From Nageia nagi (taxonomy: Eukaryota > Pinophyta), in the NCBI GenBank assembly GCA_050084985.1, contig JBITNC010000001.1, positions 94,860,001 through 94,924,000 on the forward strand: a stretch of DNA of 64,000 nt, given 5' to 3'. Shown here in pieces: positions 1 to 11,075 of the stretch; positions within the stretch are counted from its first letter, which is position 1; every line of letters starts with the position of its first letter. The notes below the pieces were generated by a model. The model saw nothing but the letters and a program-made list of their open reading frames with translations. It made no database searches and had not been told where the DNA came from. Position numbers and translations under genes: made by a program.

Positions 1-330
1 GTTGTTAAGAACACATCTACTGACAAACTTGGCTTGCAAATCTAGTTGGCATTCATCAAAATTATCATTTCTAATAATTGGCTTGAAAACTTCATCTATA
101 ACATGTTCTTCCATAACAATCTTATCATCTTTGTTGACTAACTCCTTAGAATGTGTAGGTGCAGGTATGTCAAAAGAAATATTTTGAGTTTTCAAATGTA
201 CCTCATGTGGCAATGCAATCTCTTTCTCTTTAATTTCTAATTTGTTTTCAATATCAAGCAATTCTATATTATTTCCTTTGCATACCTCCTCATGTGACAA
301 TTCAACAATTGTTGATTGAGATTATTATCC
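1..330 (-). pseudogene. Element A accessory coding region (homologous to element B)
   Basis: Read on the minus strand this encodes a charged stretch containing KTQNISF and, further on, MEEH.IDEV and CQLDLQ. The same order of motifs occurs in element B at about 33,590-33,260 (ETQNISF, MEEHDIDEV, CQLDLQ). Conservation of the amino-acid pattern between two diverged copies suggests it was once protein-coding. The product is not one I recognise, and an in-frame stop separates it from the PDS5 segment upstream. The reading runs off the window at position 1. Confidence 0.45.
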
Positions 331-354
331 CTTAGGTTGCTCTGCTTCTTTAGT

Positions 355-1030
355 CTTCTCATTACTTAAGAAAGGTTTCAACTTCCTCTCACATTGCTTG
401 ATGACACTATTAACTAGCTCATATGTGGTGGTAGAAGAAACCAAGTCTTACCTCCATATATCCAACAACATGGATAAGAGGGGTTATCAATATAATCATT
501 TTATTTTATAATCCAAGTCATGATATCTTTTATGAATTTAATAACATTACTAACCTGTTCCTCTCTAGTCAAAGCAATGATGTGATGGAACATTTTATAA
601 ACCAACTCATTCATGTCAAGATCTAACAAGATGCAACCCATTCTAGCTTTTGCAAATATTTCAAGTATGGTAACTCTTATAGGGAAATGAGAACATGTGA
701 CATCCCCTAATCTTTCAAAGCTACTAACCAATAACTAAAATATCATTCTTAATGTATCATCATCATAGGGAGCATTAGGTACAAAAATTATCAAAATCTC
801 ACTATAACCATGATTCTCACATCCATATTGTGTGTTCCAACCATTTAGGTTGGCCTAAATCCTTCACCAACAAAGTTATGGCTGCTTGTGATTGATCCAT
901 CATATGCAACCTATCTTATATCTCCTCTAAAGTATGAAGAAGATCATCTTTTGGTTGAAATACAAGTCCAAGTTTACCTCTTGCATTATTAAGCTTCTTA
1001 ACCAACTCTTTTCCTTCCAATGGTGCCATG
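355..1030 (-). pseudogene. PDS5: PDS5-like gene fragment captured in element A
   Basis: The minus-strand translation follows the N-terminal region of plant PDS5, the HEAT-repeat cohesin cofactor. In order it shows KELVKKLNNARGKL and a DDLLHTLEEI segment (about 1015-920), APYDDDT (about 765), LVSSFERLGDV (about 731-700), a VTILE-FAKAR segment, ILLDLDMNELVYKMF (about 632-588) and IKQCERKLKPFLSNE (about 400-360). Plant PDS5 has the same blocks in the same order (APYDD, IVSSFENL, SILETVAKVR, VMLDLEC, CARKLKP; family recalled, not searched). Several stops and frame breaks are present, and some blocks are missing between 920 and 790. No introns are evident, although PDS5 genes normally have them, so an RNA-mediated capture is plausible. 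The segment starts about 65 bp inside the primer site of element A. Confidence 0.75.
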
Positions 1031-1094
1031 ATATTCAAACCCCTAGCTCCAAGTGCATAGCTAAATTATTCATCTACAGCTGACAAAATGTTTA

Positions 1095-1105
1095 CTTTGA
1101 TACCA
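1095..1105 (-). other. Primer binding site of element A
   Basis: On the minus strand this reads TGGTATCAAAG, the start of the initiator-tRNA-Met-type primer site used by many plant LTR elements, one base from the LTR edge. The equivalent site in element B is at 34,009-34,020. Confidence 0.6.
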
Positions 1106-1106
1106 T

Positions 1107-1850
1107 TATAATGCACCTTTCTAAACATGCACAATTAACTTAATCCAATTCCACATTCATTCAAAATTAGGGCACAATAGTAAATGCTCATTGACCATCC
1201 AATAATGCTCTCAAGACTAAATTATTATAATGGTAACCAAATCTAATATATACTAATGAAGAATCTCATAGAACATGTGAAACCAACTAAACTAGGGTAC
1301 AATTATAGATTTGTAACATAACAGTAATATGCCTAAAAAATACTCTAATCTACATACATTCCCATGCACAATGAATGATAATAGTATAGCAGTAATAAAG
1401 GAACATTCATTCACATTCGAAGAGCAATATAGAGTCAAATATCAATAATAATGATCAAGAATAAGTATAGGGTTGTATAAGCCTATAACAAGTTCTAGGG
1501 TCCTAATGGTTGGCGCAAGCTTCTAAGCAGCAAGAATGGTTGGTGCAAGTCTTTAGATGGCTCCCAAGGTCTAGCGTTAGGGCTATAAGGTCTTCCAAAG
1601 ATGGCTTAATCTCTCCAAGTGAATGCAAATGTGAATAGGTCACTTCTAGGCAAGGACAAGCCCTAGTCCTTAGAAGGAAGAGAGGGGAGCAATCCCAACT
1701 TCAAGATGATCTGAGATCAAATGAAGAATGATGATGCTTAAGTGGTGAAACTCTCCTCCTTTTATAGGTTCCTTTACCTTGAAATTACCAATAATTAAAC
1801 TCTTGGCCAATTAGGAATAAAATAACATTCTTTTAATCGACTTTTCTCTT
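1107..1850 (-). repeat. 5' LTR of element A (right edge uncertain)
   Basis: Similar along its length to the element B LTR (21,257-22,387 and 34,022-34,486). Shared landmarks are the ATGCACCTTTCT/ATGTACCTTTCT start, runs like ACATTCATTCA, AACAAGTTCTAG and GGCTCCCAAGGT, and CACTTCTAGG. The start TATAATGCACC has lost the canonical TG seen in B (TGTAATGTACC). The matching ACATTACA end was not found. Confidence 0.55.
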
Positions 1851-3633
1851 ATCGTGATACTAGAATCTTGGAAATTTGTGACTAGAAGATAATCATAAAA
1901 TAGATTAGTCATCTTTGGTAAGGAAGAACTTATGATAAAGGTATCTAATTAATTTATTCTTTTTTATTGGATATTTCTCAAAAATACCTTTCCAACGAGT
2001 ATATGCATGCCTACCTTTTTTGAAGATTTGATTATCATCTAATGCATTTTCCATAGAACTATTAAAACTACCAATACCAACACTTATAGTAGTGCCCACG
2101 CTCATATCGATGCCCATGCTAATGTTTATGAGGAGTTACAATGAAATATTTTGAATTTGACATGTTTCACATGTTAGTATGATGAGTTTTTATATAGGGA
2201 ACAAAATATTGCATAGTAAGACCAGCGCGAACATTGATGAAGATTCAATTGTTCACTCAATGGTTCATGTGACACCCAACCTTTCACTTGCTTTTACACC
2301 TAACATGCTAGTGCCAAAGCTTGAGGTTAGTGCTCATGCTGAAAAAAAAATCAAGAACAGGTGGAAGGTGAAGCATTTCAAGTCATTTTAGAGTTATTTC
2401 GAAAGTTGAAAGGTTGTTTCAATCAAACAAACCTCATTTTCGAAGGAAGTACTCCGTCTTGGAACTTGTTGGGAGGATGGAAAAAGATTGTATTATTTTA
2501 GAGGCTAAGAGAGTGGATTACATTGTGTAAGAAAATATATAGGCCTAGGAATATAGAACAAAGAGTCTCCTTTTGGTTGTAATGTATTCTCTGTGCAATA
2601 ATAAGATCTAAATGGCCTTGAATATGGCTATATTTTTATGTTCTCTTCATTTTGTATGAATGTAGTGTAGAATACTATTTTATTATGGATGTATATGAAT
2701 CAATCCTTGCATTTATACATTGGGGAATATAGATTAGAAAAAATATAAGTTTGTAAAATATATATTGGAGGATCCAAGAATGCTATAAGCATATGGTGAT
2801 TACAGATCATAAGATTATAGATCTTGAGATGCATTTCATGATTATAAATAAAATATTCACCATTTAGGACATTTGATCATCTACAAGTGTATGGGGGATT
2901 GCAATTGGTTTAATAGGTTTATTTAGCTTGGATTGTAAGAATTCTACATCTTTATCCATGATAGTTCCTTTATTTTTTTGCATGCATTGAGAAAGTAAGA
3001 TATGGTCTTCAAGCTTCTCCTCTAATTAAGAACCATACTAATGTGTAATGGATTCAATATTAGCTTATGGGATAAAATAAGTAGGTTGGTGTATGAGTGC
3101 ATGTTTAAACAAAATAAGTATGAGACCCTAATGCAAAAGGACTTCTTTTTTCTCCCTTTTTTTTTCTCTCATTACATATATTTTGAAGGAGTGGAATAAG
3201 AAAAAAGGAAAGTTGATGAAGTATTCTTTATAGTTTATTCTTCAAGATAAAATGCAACATTAGAGGGTAATGAAAAGATAAGACCATAGATTAATCACCC
3301 TTTAAATTCATATATCAAATCTGAATATCAAGCAATGTAAACCAAAATTTGGGTCATTTTGAATTTATCATACCCATAATTCAAGCATTTCAAGGCCCCA
3401 TATGTCAAGAAGAATTATTCCACATCAAGCTTTTTATCCTTTTCTTCCCTCCTAATTCACTACCCTACAGTGGAGAGCCTTGAATGTGAAATATATTTAT
3501 TTCTAAATTTAAGATATGTAGATGATTGACTTTTTTAATAAGTTATGTGTGAAATATGTTGATCTTTCCAATTGATGTATAGAAGTATTAAAAATATGTA
3601 TTCCAATTATTATTTGATCATATATATACGTAT
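1851..3633. other. Intergenic sequence, nothing recognised
   Basis: AT-rich sequence with no convincing gene, repeat or terminal structure. Short open stretches at 1905-2117 (minus) and 2179-2391 (plus) show no family motif. The segment up to about 2150 may be diverged LTR of element A. Confidence 0.4.
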
Positions 3634-4090
3634 TGAAGGATTTAGACCTACTCTAATCCTCAAGGTCCAAGACTAGAAAACTCAACCATTCAACATAACA
3701 CAAATATAATGTGGTTCCTCCCTCCTTAGGAGTACATCCACAACTAGTTCTCAATTCTCAATCTATGCACCTCTTACAACAATTCTCTTTCTCTCCTACA
3801 CAACTAGTAGAGTAATCTTACTCCAAAAACTTAGTTATGTTACAAGAAGAGAGGCCCTCTATTTATAGCTTGAGAGCACCTCCCTAACCTCCCTTTAACC
3901 CAAGGGTAAGGTTAGGGTTACAATAAATGTATCACCTAACTTTAACCTACCAACTAACCACATGGTAAAGTCAAAGTCTATATAATAAAGAATTCAATTA
4001 ATCCCTTAAGGTATCTACATATCCTTTAAGTGATTAATTGTATTTACAAGGAGTTTAGATATTCACAATATTTCATTACAAATTCTAACA
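3634..4090 (-). repeat. 3' LTR of copia-1
   Basis: 457 bp, TG...CA termini, direct repeat of 10615-11075. The interior-side junction CTCCTCCTT (4091-4099) is the complement of a degenerate polypurine tract. Confidence 0.93.
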
Positions 4091-4559
4091 CTCCTCCTTA
4101 ATGCAATATTGGGATAGAGCGTAGAAGAGAGAAGAGAGAGAGAGTAAGAGAGAGTTCTCCTCCATAGAGATACAAGTGGAGATGAGAACATTTACATATT
4201 TGAGAATCTTTTTGAGAACTAGTTTGAGACTCACTACATTACCATTTGACAAAAATGGTTTACAATACAATCATTAACCACAACTAGTTTCTCTGTACAT
4301 AGTAGTCGATCAACTTTAAGCTGACATGTGAGTCTCCATGAGCTTGCTTACACAAGGTGAGTAACCTGCATTTCTAAAGAAGATCCTGCATGCTACAAGC
4401 AACTCATGAACAAAATTAGTTAGATGCATCATATATTCAAATAAGAGAATCAAATAATGCCATCTTATAAATAACTGATCAATGGTGCACTATAAGTCAT
4501 CACGGAGATGCCAAGCCATCACTCATAGTCACCTGTTGTATATAGACATGTGTTGATTT

Positions 4560-4802
4560 TTAATAGAGCATAAAAAATTATACAACAAGTTTCTCACACA
4601 GAGCAAACTTACCATGGAGGTATAGAATGTACAAGAAGCTCCTCACGCAGAGCAAACTTACCACGGAGGTATATCAATTATATGCTCAAAAAAATGTACA
4701 ACAAGTTTCTCATGCAGAGCAAACTTACCACGGAGGTATAAAATGTACAACAAGTTCCTCACGCAGAGCAAACTTACCATGGAGGTATATCATAATCAAC
4801 AC
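4560..4802 (-). repeat. Short tandem repeats in copia-1 3' untranslated region
   Basis: Four imperfect copies of a unit of about 50-70 bp built on CTCACGCAGAGCAAACTTAC followed by CA(T/C)GGAGGTATA, with ATGTACAACAAG spacers. The same array sits in copia-3 at 54,470-54,680, and looser versions occur in copia-2, copia-4 and copia-5 between the RNase H end and the polypurine tract. Untranslated; role unknown. Confidence 0.8.
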
Positions 4803-4857
4803 AATATAACAACAAAAAAGGCCTCTTAGAGGTGAAGTTGTCATCACTAACAAAATT

Positions 4858-7526
4858 TCAAACTTCACTCCCCCTTGAGGACAACTTCACCAACCCAAGA
4901 GAATCCCTAAGCTTGCTGAACTGAGCTTCAGGAAGGGGCTTGGTGAATAAATCAGTGGAGTTGTTAGTAGATGGACAATACTTCAAGTGTATGATGTCAT
5001 CTAGAACCTTCTCCCTGATAAAATGGGCTTGTATTTCCACATGTTTGGTTCTTTGATTGAATACAGGATTCTTAGCCAAAGAGATAGCCGATTGATTGTC
5101 TAAAGAAATAAGAGATGGGCCATTTTGCTCATACCCAATTTCATTCAGAAGATGCCTCAACCAAATAGCATCTTGGGCAGCAACAGACATGGCTTGATAT
5201 TCAGCTTTGATGGTAGAAAGAGTCATAATAGGTTGCTTCTTGGAAGCCCAAGAGATAGCACTTGAACCAATGCTGAACACATATGTAGAGGTTGATTTTC
5301 TGTCATCTCTATCTCCCCCATAATCAAAATCTGAGAACCCGAAGAGAATAATCGAGGGCACTTTGGAATACTTAAGAGCAAGATCCTTTGTCCCTGCCAC
5401 ATACCTCAAGATTTGCTTAACAGCATTGAGGTGTTCAACATATAGTTTTTGCATGAATTGTGCCATCAGATTCACTGCAAAGGCAATATCAGGTTGAGAG
5501 ATAGTTAGATACAGAAGATTACTAATCAATTGCCTATAAGCTGTAGCATCAGCCAACTAAGAATCTAAGTTCAGAGATACCATGATTCCAAGAGAAATAG
5601 GTATTGCAGCATATTTACACTCCTCCATTCCAAACTTTTGCAAGATGTCTGATATATACTTAGATTGACTAAGATAAGTACAATCCTTATGTTGGTATAC
5701 TTGCATCCCAAGATAGTAATGCAATATACCTAGATCAATCATTTCAAATGTTGCCTTCAGTTTGGAGATGCGCTCTTGGATGATTTCAATATTATTTCCA
5801 GTTATGAGAAGATCATCCACATAAAGGAGAATTAAGACCACATCTTTTCCTTGATTGAGTACATAGAGATCTGAGTCAGAGAAGCACTTGGAAAAACCAA
5901 TATCTGCAAAGAATCCTAAAATTTTCTTATACCATGCTCTACGTGCTTGCTTAAGTCCATACAAAGATTTCTTAAGCTTGCACACTAAAGACTCTTTACC
6001 TTCTAGAATAAATCTTCTGGTTGATTCATGTAAATTTCTACATCCAAGTCACCATTGAGAAATGCACTCTTAACATCAAGTTGAAAAGCTTTCCATCCTT
6101 GAGCTACAGAAAGGGTAAGGATTATCCTAATAGTAGGCATCTTAGCCACAGGAGCAAAGGTTTCCTCATAATCAATACCATATTTCTAAGCAAATCCTTT
6201 GGCCACTAACCTTGCTTTGTATTTTTCAATTTCTCCATCAGAATTGTACTTGACCTTGTATATCCATTTATTTCCAATCACATTTTTCTCATTGGGATAA
6301 GGAACCAAATCCCAAGTTTCATTTTTCATGAGTGCCTCATACTCAACTTTCATAGCTTCCATCCAACACTCTTGCTTGGAAGCTTCTTTGAAGGTTGATG
6401 GCTCATTCGTATTATCAATTTTGGCAAATAAAGAGTTATTCAAGGTCATACTCCTTGTAATTCTCTGAGCTAGAGAATTTTGCTCTTGTGGTGACTTCTC
6501 TACATGATCATCCAACCAGTTAGGTGCAAGTGAAGAATCATCTATATTAGACACCTCAGCATGAGAGGTCATATCCTCAGGAAGTTCATTGAACTTGACA
6601 TCCCTAGAAACAAAGACTATTTTATGGGATGAGGAGTAGAGCCTGTAACCTCTATGCTGATTATCATACCCCACAAAGATGCATTTTTCTAATCTTTTAT
6701 CCAACTTCTTTCTTTTCTCTGATGTAATGAAGGCAAATGCATCACAAGCGAAGACCCTAAAGTGTGAGATGTTAGGTTTCTTTCCTGTCCATGCTTCATA
6801 CAGAGTTTTACCTTCAACTGATTTAATAGGACACCTATTTAGGGTGTGAATAGCAATGTGAACAGCTTCTCCCCATAAGAAACTAGGAAGGTTACCCAAC
6901 ATGCACCTTGCCATTTCCATAATGGTTCGATTCTTCCTTTCAGCAACTCCATTTTGCTGAGGGGTGTAAGGGATTGTAAATTGCCGCTTGATCCCATGTT
7001 TAACACAATAGTCATTAAACTTATTGCTATTATACTCACCCCCATTATCAGATCTCAGCATCTTGATCTTAAAATCAGTTTGATTTTCAACAAGAGCCTT
7101 GAATTCTTTAAACTTGTCAAAAGTTTGATCCTTATGCTCAAGTAGATAACCAAATGTCATCCTACTGAAGTCATCAATGAAGGTCAGAACATAAGAAGCT
7201 CCCCCTAGAGACTTAGTCTAAAATGGACCCATCAAATCTGAATGCACAAGCTGAAGAGGACGAGTAGCCCGAGTTACCTTATCTTTTTCAAACTTTTACC
7301 TATTCATCTTTCCTAGAATGCACCTTTCACAAAGACCAATTATGGGTGAAATATTAGGTAAACCTTCCACAAGTTCTTGAGTTTTCATATCTTGAATACT
7401 TTTGTGGTTAAGGTGCCCTAATTGTTGATGCCAAAGATTACCCTTTGAACAAACATTTGTAGCAAGACACATTTTTGAAGGAACTTGATCCACAATATAA
7501 AGGTCAGCCTTTACTGATCCTTTCAT
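4858..7526 (-). pseudogene. copia-1 pol: integrase, reverse transcriptase, RNase H
   Basis: Minus-strand pol. From 7526: integrase zinc-binding region (H..H in HQQLGHLNHKS, then CERC); integrase core with RSDNGGEY and the QQNGVAERKNRT glutamate region (7160-6700); the linker; RT from about 6290 (NKWIYKVKYN), with LLYVDDLLITG at about 5830-5800; and RNase H with DRDDRKST and KQPIMTLSTIKAEY (5556-4858). Breaks: stops at the Q of NRQKF (about 7296), in GPFQ (about 7217), after GFA in RT (6186-6188) and before ADATAY (5557-5559), plus a one-base deletion near 6016. Most stops are CAG/CAA turned to TAG/TAA. No functional product is expected. Confidence 0.92.
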
Positions 7527-7603
7527 GAAGGTGGCAAGTCCTTTCTTGACACACCAGGAGTGTGAGGTAAACTCAAATGAGTATCCTTTCCTTGTAATCT
7601 GAA

Positions 7604-8773
7604 TTATGAGATAAGATTCATCCTTAGTTTAGGCACATAAAAGATATTATCAAGAACCTTTCCATGAATCTTCACACTCCCTATTCCTTGAACATCAAGG
7701 ACTGTATTATCACCTATCACAATTGCATCCTTCTTGTACTTATGAAAGTTTTCAAAATTATCCTTTTCATAACACATGTGATTAGTGCATCCTGAATCAA
7801 CAATCCAATCATTTGAAATAGTTTGAGTCATTGAGTAGTAGGCAATAGTAGCAGCATGCTTATTCTTCTTTTTATTATTGAAATTTCTCACTGGTGCATT
7901 TCCCTTGCCTTTTTGAGCAAATTTATTTTTACGACAATCATACTCTTTGTGCCCAAAGATGCCACAAAAGTTACAATTTCCATCAAACTTTTCTTGAGGT
8001 GTTGGATTGCTTGATCCAGTTTTGTCATTCCTTTGCATGAAGTTGCCATTATTGTTGCCCTTTTTCTCATGCTTCCTAAAGGTAGATGAGGATTTGTTAT
8101 CTTTGGATTTATAATGATTGAACTTCTTCTTGAAAGGAGTTTTGGTTTCTCCTAGAGCAATGTTATTGTCCTTCGGAGAAAATTTCAACATTTTCTTATT
8201 CAAAGTTTCCTCATGCTTCAGAAGGAGTCTAGAAAGGTTATCAAGAGAGATGACATCTTCTTCATCATCGAGCCTAGTTTCCATAACTGTGACAAAGTTA
8301 CTGAACTTTGTAGAAAGGCTTTGAAGAATGATGAAGACCATGAACTCATCATTGATCCAGTTGCACCCACAGCCAACCAGTTATGTCCTGAGGTCAATGA
8401 TTTTGGTCAAGTAAATAGAAGCACTTTCATCTTCACCTTGACGATATTGCAATAACTTTTGTAAAATAGTGAACCTCCTTGAAAATTTTGACCCAAGGTA
8501 AATTTTTTTCAGCCTATCCCAAGCTTCCTTTGCTGATATTGAAGAAGAGATCATGAGAAGTATGTCATCTGAAACTGCATGATAAATCATTGAAGTTGCT
8601 AACTCATTCTTTGAGTTGTAGATTTGAAGAGCCTTCTCATCTGTAGGAGCAACCAAGTCTTCATTAACTATCTTCCATAGCTTCCTTGCTTGTAACTCAA
8701 CTTTCATACGAGGTTCCCATATTCCAAAGTTGGAACCGTCGAGTATATGCTTGGGTATGAAGGTTTCAACCAT
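7604..8773 (-). pseudogene. copia-1 gag and protease
   Basis: Starts at MVETFIPKHILDGSNF, a typical copia gag N-terminus (NFGIWEPRM). It continues through the coiled gag body to a CCHC zinc knuckle, CNFCGIFGHKEYDC (about 7985-7940), and the protease active site DWIVDSGCTNHM (about 7810-7775). A single nonsense change (CAA to TAA, 8381-8383) interrupts gag 131 codons in; copia-3 has CAA at the same place. The end at 7604 is set by a one-base deletion relative to copia-3 near the start of the integrase region. Apart from those two changes the gag/protease frame is open. Confidence 0.9.
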
Positions 8774-10614
8774 TGCTACATAAAAGTAAATATGTAATAA
8801 GAATGAAAATTTTTACAATTTACCATCTATACATATAAAACATTGATAAGTAAACATGTCCCACATGTGCAAACTTATAAACCAAGATTCGTAGAAGGAT
8901 AAAGTTGGGGTTTTTTCTTGTATAGAATTAGGCCTTCACCTGGATGCCTGTAGAGTGGAGCCCAAGTACTACCAGTCCTCAACTAGTTCACCTTAGTCAG
9001 TAATATACTCTCATAAGGAGAAGTACCAACTATTTTCTAAGGATCCGACGTATCTTGGACCAGCCATTTTAATTATCTTGTTTAAGGTTTTCAGTTTTTC
9101 CTGCTAGGTTATCAGGATAATCCTTGAATGGACGTGTGGACATGTGGTATCACTACACACATGCCTATCCACCTAATAGAGTTATGTCCAATCCAACATA
9201 GGTCTTAGGGGCAATTAATATGGACTTACCACCACTTGGTTCTTCGGACTAAAAAGGCTCCAGTCTACCCTGTCCTCACCTTGTGGCTCCCCAAACAAGT
9301 CATGTTGTGGAAAAGTACATGCGGATGTGTTCATTTTAGGGGTTACTTTCAATATTTTGCATTTTGCAAGTATAAAGCAATTGTGTAAAAATATAAAGTA
9401 AAGTAAAAATACATCATCCACATGAACTTGAAACCTTAAGAGTCCAATGGGTTTTATACTAACCCCTAAAGGACTTTTTACATTTTGCATACTTTGCTCA
9501 AGTTCAAAAATTTATTAAAACACTTTAATGAATTTTAAAAAGGCTAAGTCTACTTAGCATTAATCCATAACTTAAGCATGCATTATTTCATGACTTAAAA
9601 TTAAGTAATAAACATGCATCATGCATTATTTAACTTAAAATTTTAAGTACTAAGCATGTTTTGTTCCTCACAAGACTAAGAGGCATGCATTACAAATTTA
9701 GCATGCAAGATATAGAAAAAGATTTAAGTAAAAAATTATACAAATTTCCCCTTTTTTTACTTAAAGTTCTAAAACTTGGATGCTAAAAAAATGTCTTTTA
9801 AGTATGGTTCCTCCCTCCTTTTCACTTAATGTGTTATCCCTAAAAAATTGGTCTTTGAAGTATGCATTTTAAGTAAATATTGCCTTTTGTTTACTTAAAA
9901 ATAGCGTAGGTTTTTAGGAAATATGAAATACTTAAAAAAACTTAGGTAAAATCCCTTAAATGGTTAATTTAGACCTAGACATAAAAAGTCAAACCCCTTT
10001 GTAGTGGGTAAAAAAAAATTAAAGACTCAACAACTTATGGTTGAAAAATAAATTGAAAGGTGGCCAAGTTAAGCCACGTGGAGGGTGAGAGGTTGGGCGG
10101 TAGAGGGAGACCAAAGTCAGTTAAGCCGCATGGGTAGTGGTAAGCGGAGGCGGCAGGGAGACCAAAGTGAGTCTTGTGTCTATCCACGTATTATAGCATA
10201 GGAATCTTCATATAGAGAGGCAAAGGCATACGTTATCGATTATAGAAAAATCTATTACGTATATTGAACTAGTGACCTCACCCTGTTAGCTGGAAGGGAG
10301 GAGAGCGGGTGGAGGCATTCTCAACAAACAATTTGCAGACCCTTTCAATGTATTCATTTTATGTATCAGAAGGTCGCGAGACGACGGAGATCACCGTTAC
10401 AAAGCAGAGGAGGAGAGGTTGCATAGAGGTTGTTCCCTACATTGAAGCACTGAGGAGGCTCACATTTTCGATGATCATGGCTTGCTCAACAATGTTCCTA
10501 ACAAGAAATCCTAGTAGCCACACCAGAAGGGAAGTGCCACAAATGAGCACAAACTTAGAGAAGAAGATAGTCGAACAAATGGAGGCAACGATGGTGCGAG
10601 AGAAACCTCCCAAT
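8774..10614 (-). other. copia-1 long untranslated leader
   Basis: About 1.84 kb between gag and the 5' LTR, unusually long for a Ty1/copia leader. The gag-proximal part (8774-9950) closely matches copia-3 (58,680-59,850). The LTR-proximal part (10,050-10,614) is less AT-rich and differs from copia-3 except for short stretches such as CCCTTTCAATGTAT. The expected TGGTATCAGAGC primer site next to the LTR is absent; copia-3 has it. No supported gene lies here. Confidence 0.7.
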
Positions 10615-11075
10615 TGAAGGATTTAGACTTACTCTAATCCTCAAGGTCCAAGACTAGGAAACTCAACCATTCACACAACATAACACAAATATAATGTGGT
10701 TCCTCCCTCCTTGGGAGTACATCCACAACTAGTTCTCAATTCTCAATCTATGCACCTCTTACAACAATTCTCTTTCTCTCCTACACAACTAGTAGAGTAA
10801 TCTTACTCCAAAAACTTAGTTATGTTACAAGAGGAGAGGCCCTCTATTTATAGCTTGAGAGCACCTCCATAACCTCCCTTTAACCCAAGGGTAAGGTTAG
10901 GGTTACAATAAATGTATCACCTAACTTTAACCTACCAACTAACCTCATGGTAAAGTCAAAGTCTACATAATAAAGAATTCAATTAATCCCTTAAGGTATC
11001 TACATATCCTTTAAGTGATTAATTGAATTTACAAGGAGTTTAGATATTCACAATATTTCATTACAAATTCTAACA
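10615..11075 (-). repeat. 5' LTR of copia-1
   Basis: 461 bp, direct repeat of 3634-4090. It carries a 4-nt insertion and about eight substitutions relative to the 3' copy. Confidence 0.93.
10844..10852 (-). promoter_or_regulatory. TATA box in copia-1 5' LTR
   Basis: Minus-strand TATAAATAG within the LTR, in the position expected for the retroelement promoter. It is conserved in copia-3 at 61,769-61,777. Confidence 0.6.

Larger units (their letters stand above)
1..1850 (-). mobile_element. Element A: partial LTR retroelement with captured host gene
   Basis: Right-hand part of a minus-strand LTR element whose remainder lies left of the window. From high to low coordinates it shows a 5' LTR (from 1107 upward), a primer-binding-site-like sequence (1095-1105), a PDS5-derived segment (about 1030-355) and element-specific coding sequence (about 330-1). 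The last part is clearly similar to about 33,260-33,600 in element B, and the LTR resembles both LTRs of element B, so A and B are one family. No protease, RT or integrase is visible. The right edge of the LTR is not clear; similarity to element B fades after about 1850. Confidence 0.7.
3634..11075 (-). mobile_element. copia-1: full-length Ty1/copia retrotransposon, mutated
   Basis: Complete minus-strand element of about 7.4 kb: 3' LTR 3634-4090, 3' untranslated region with short tandem repeats, RNase H, RT, integrase, protease, gag, a long leader, and 5' LTR 10615-11075. The order IN before RT/RNase H defines Ty1/copia. LTRs start TGAAGG and end TAACA. Flanks are CGTAT (3629-3633) and TGTAT (11076-11080), a 5-bp target duplication with one mismatch. 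By eye the two LTRs differ by about eight substitutions and a 4-nt indel. The polyprotein is broken by several nonsense changes and single-base indels, so the copy is not autonomous now. Confidence 0.95.

Noticed and set aside
3890-3925. Telomere-like TTTAACCC...GGTTAGGGTTA motif in the copia LTR
   Set aside because: A single short occurrence repeated in each LTR (also 10,880, 53,700, 61,800); no tandem TTTAGGG array, so it is part of the LTR and not a telomeric tract.
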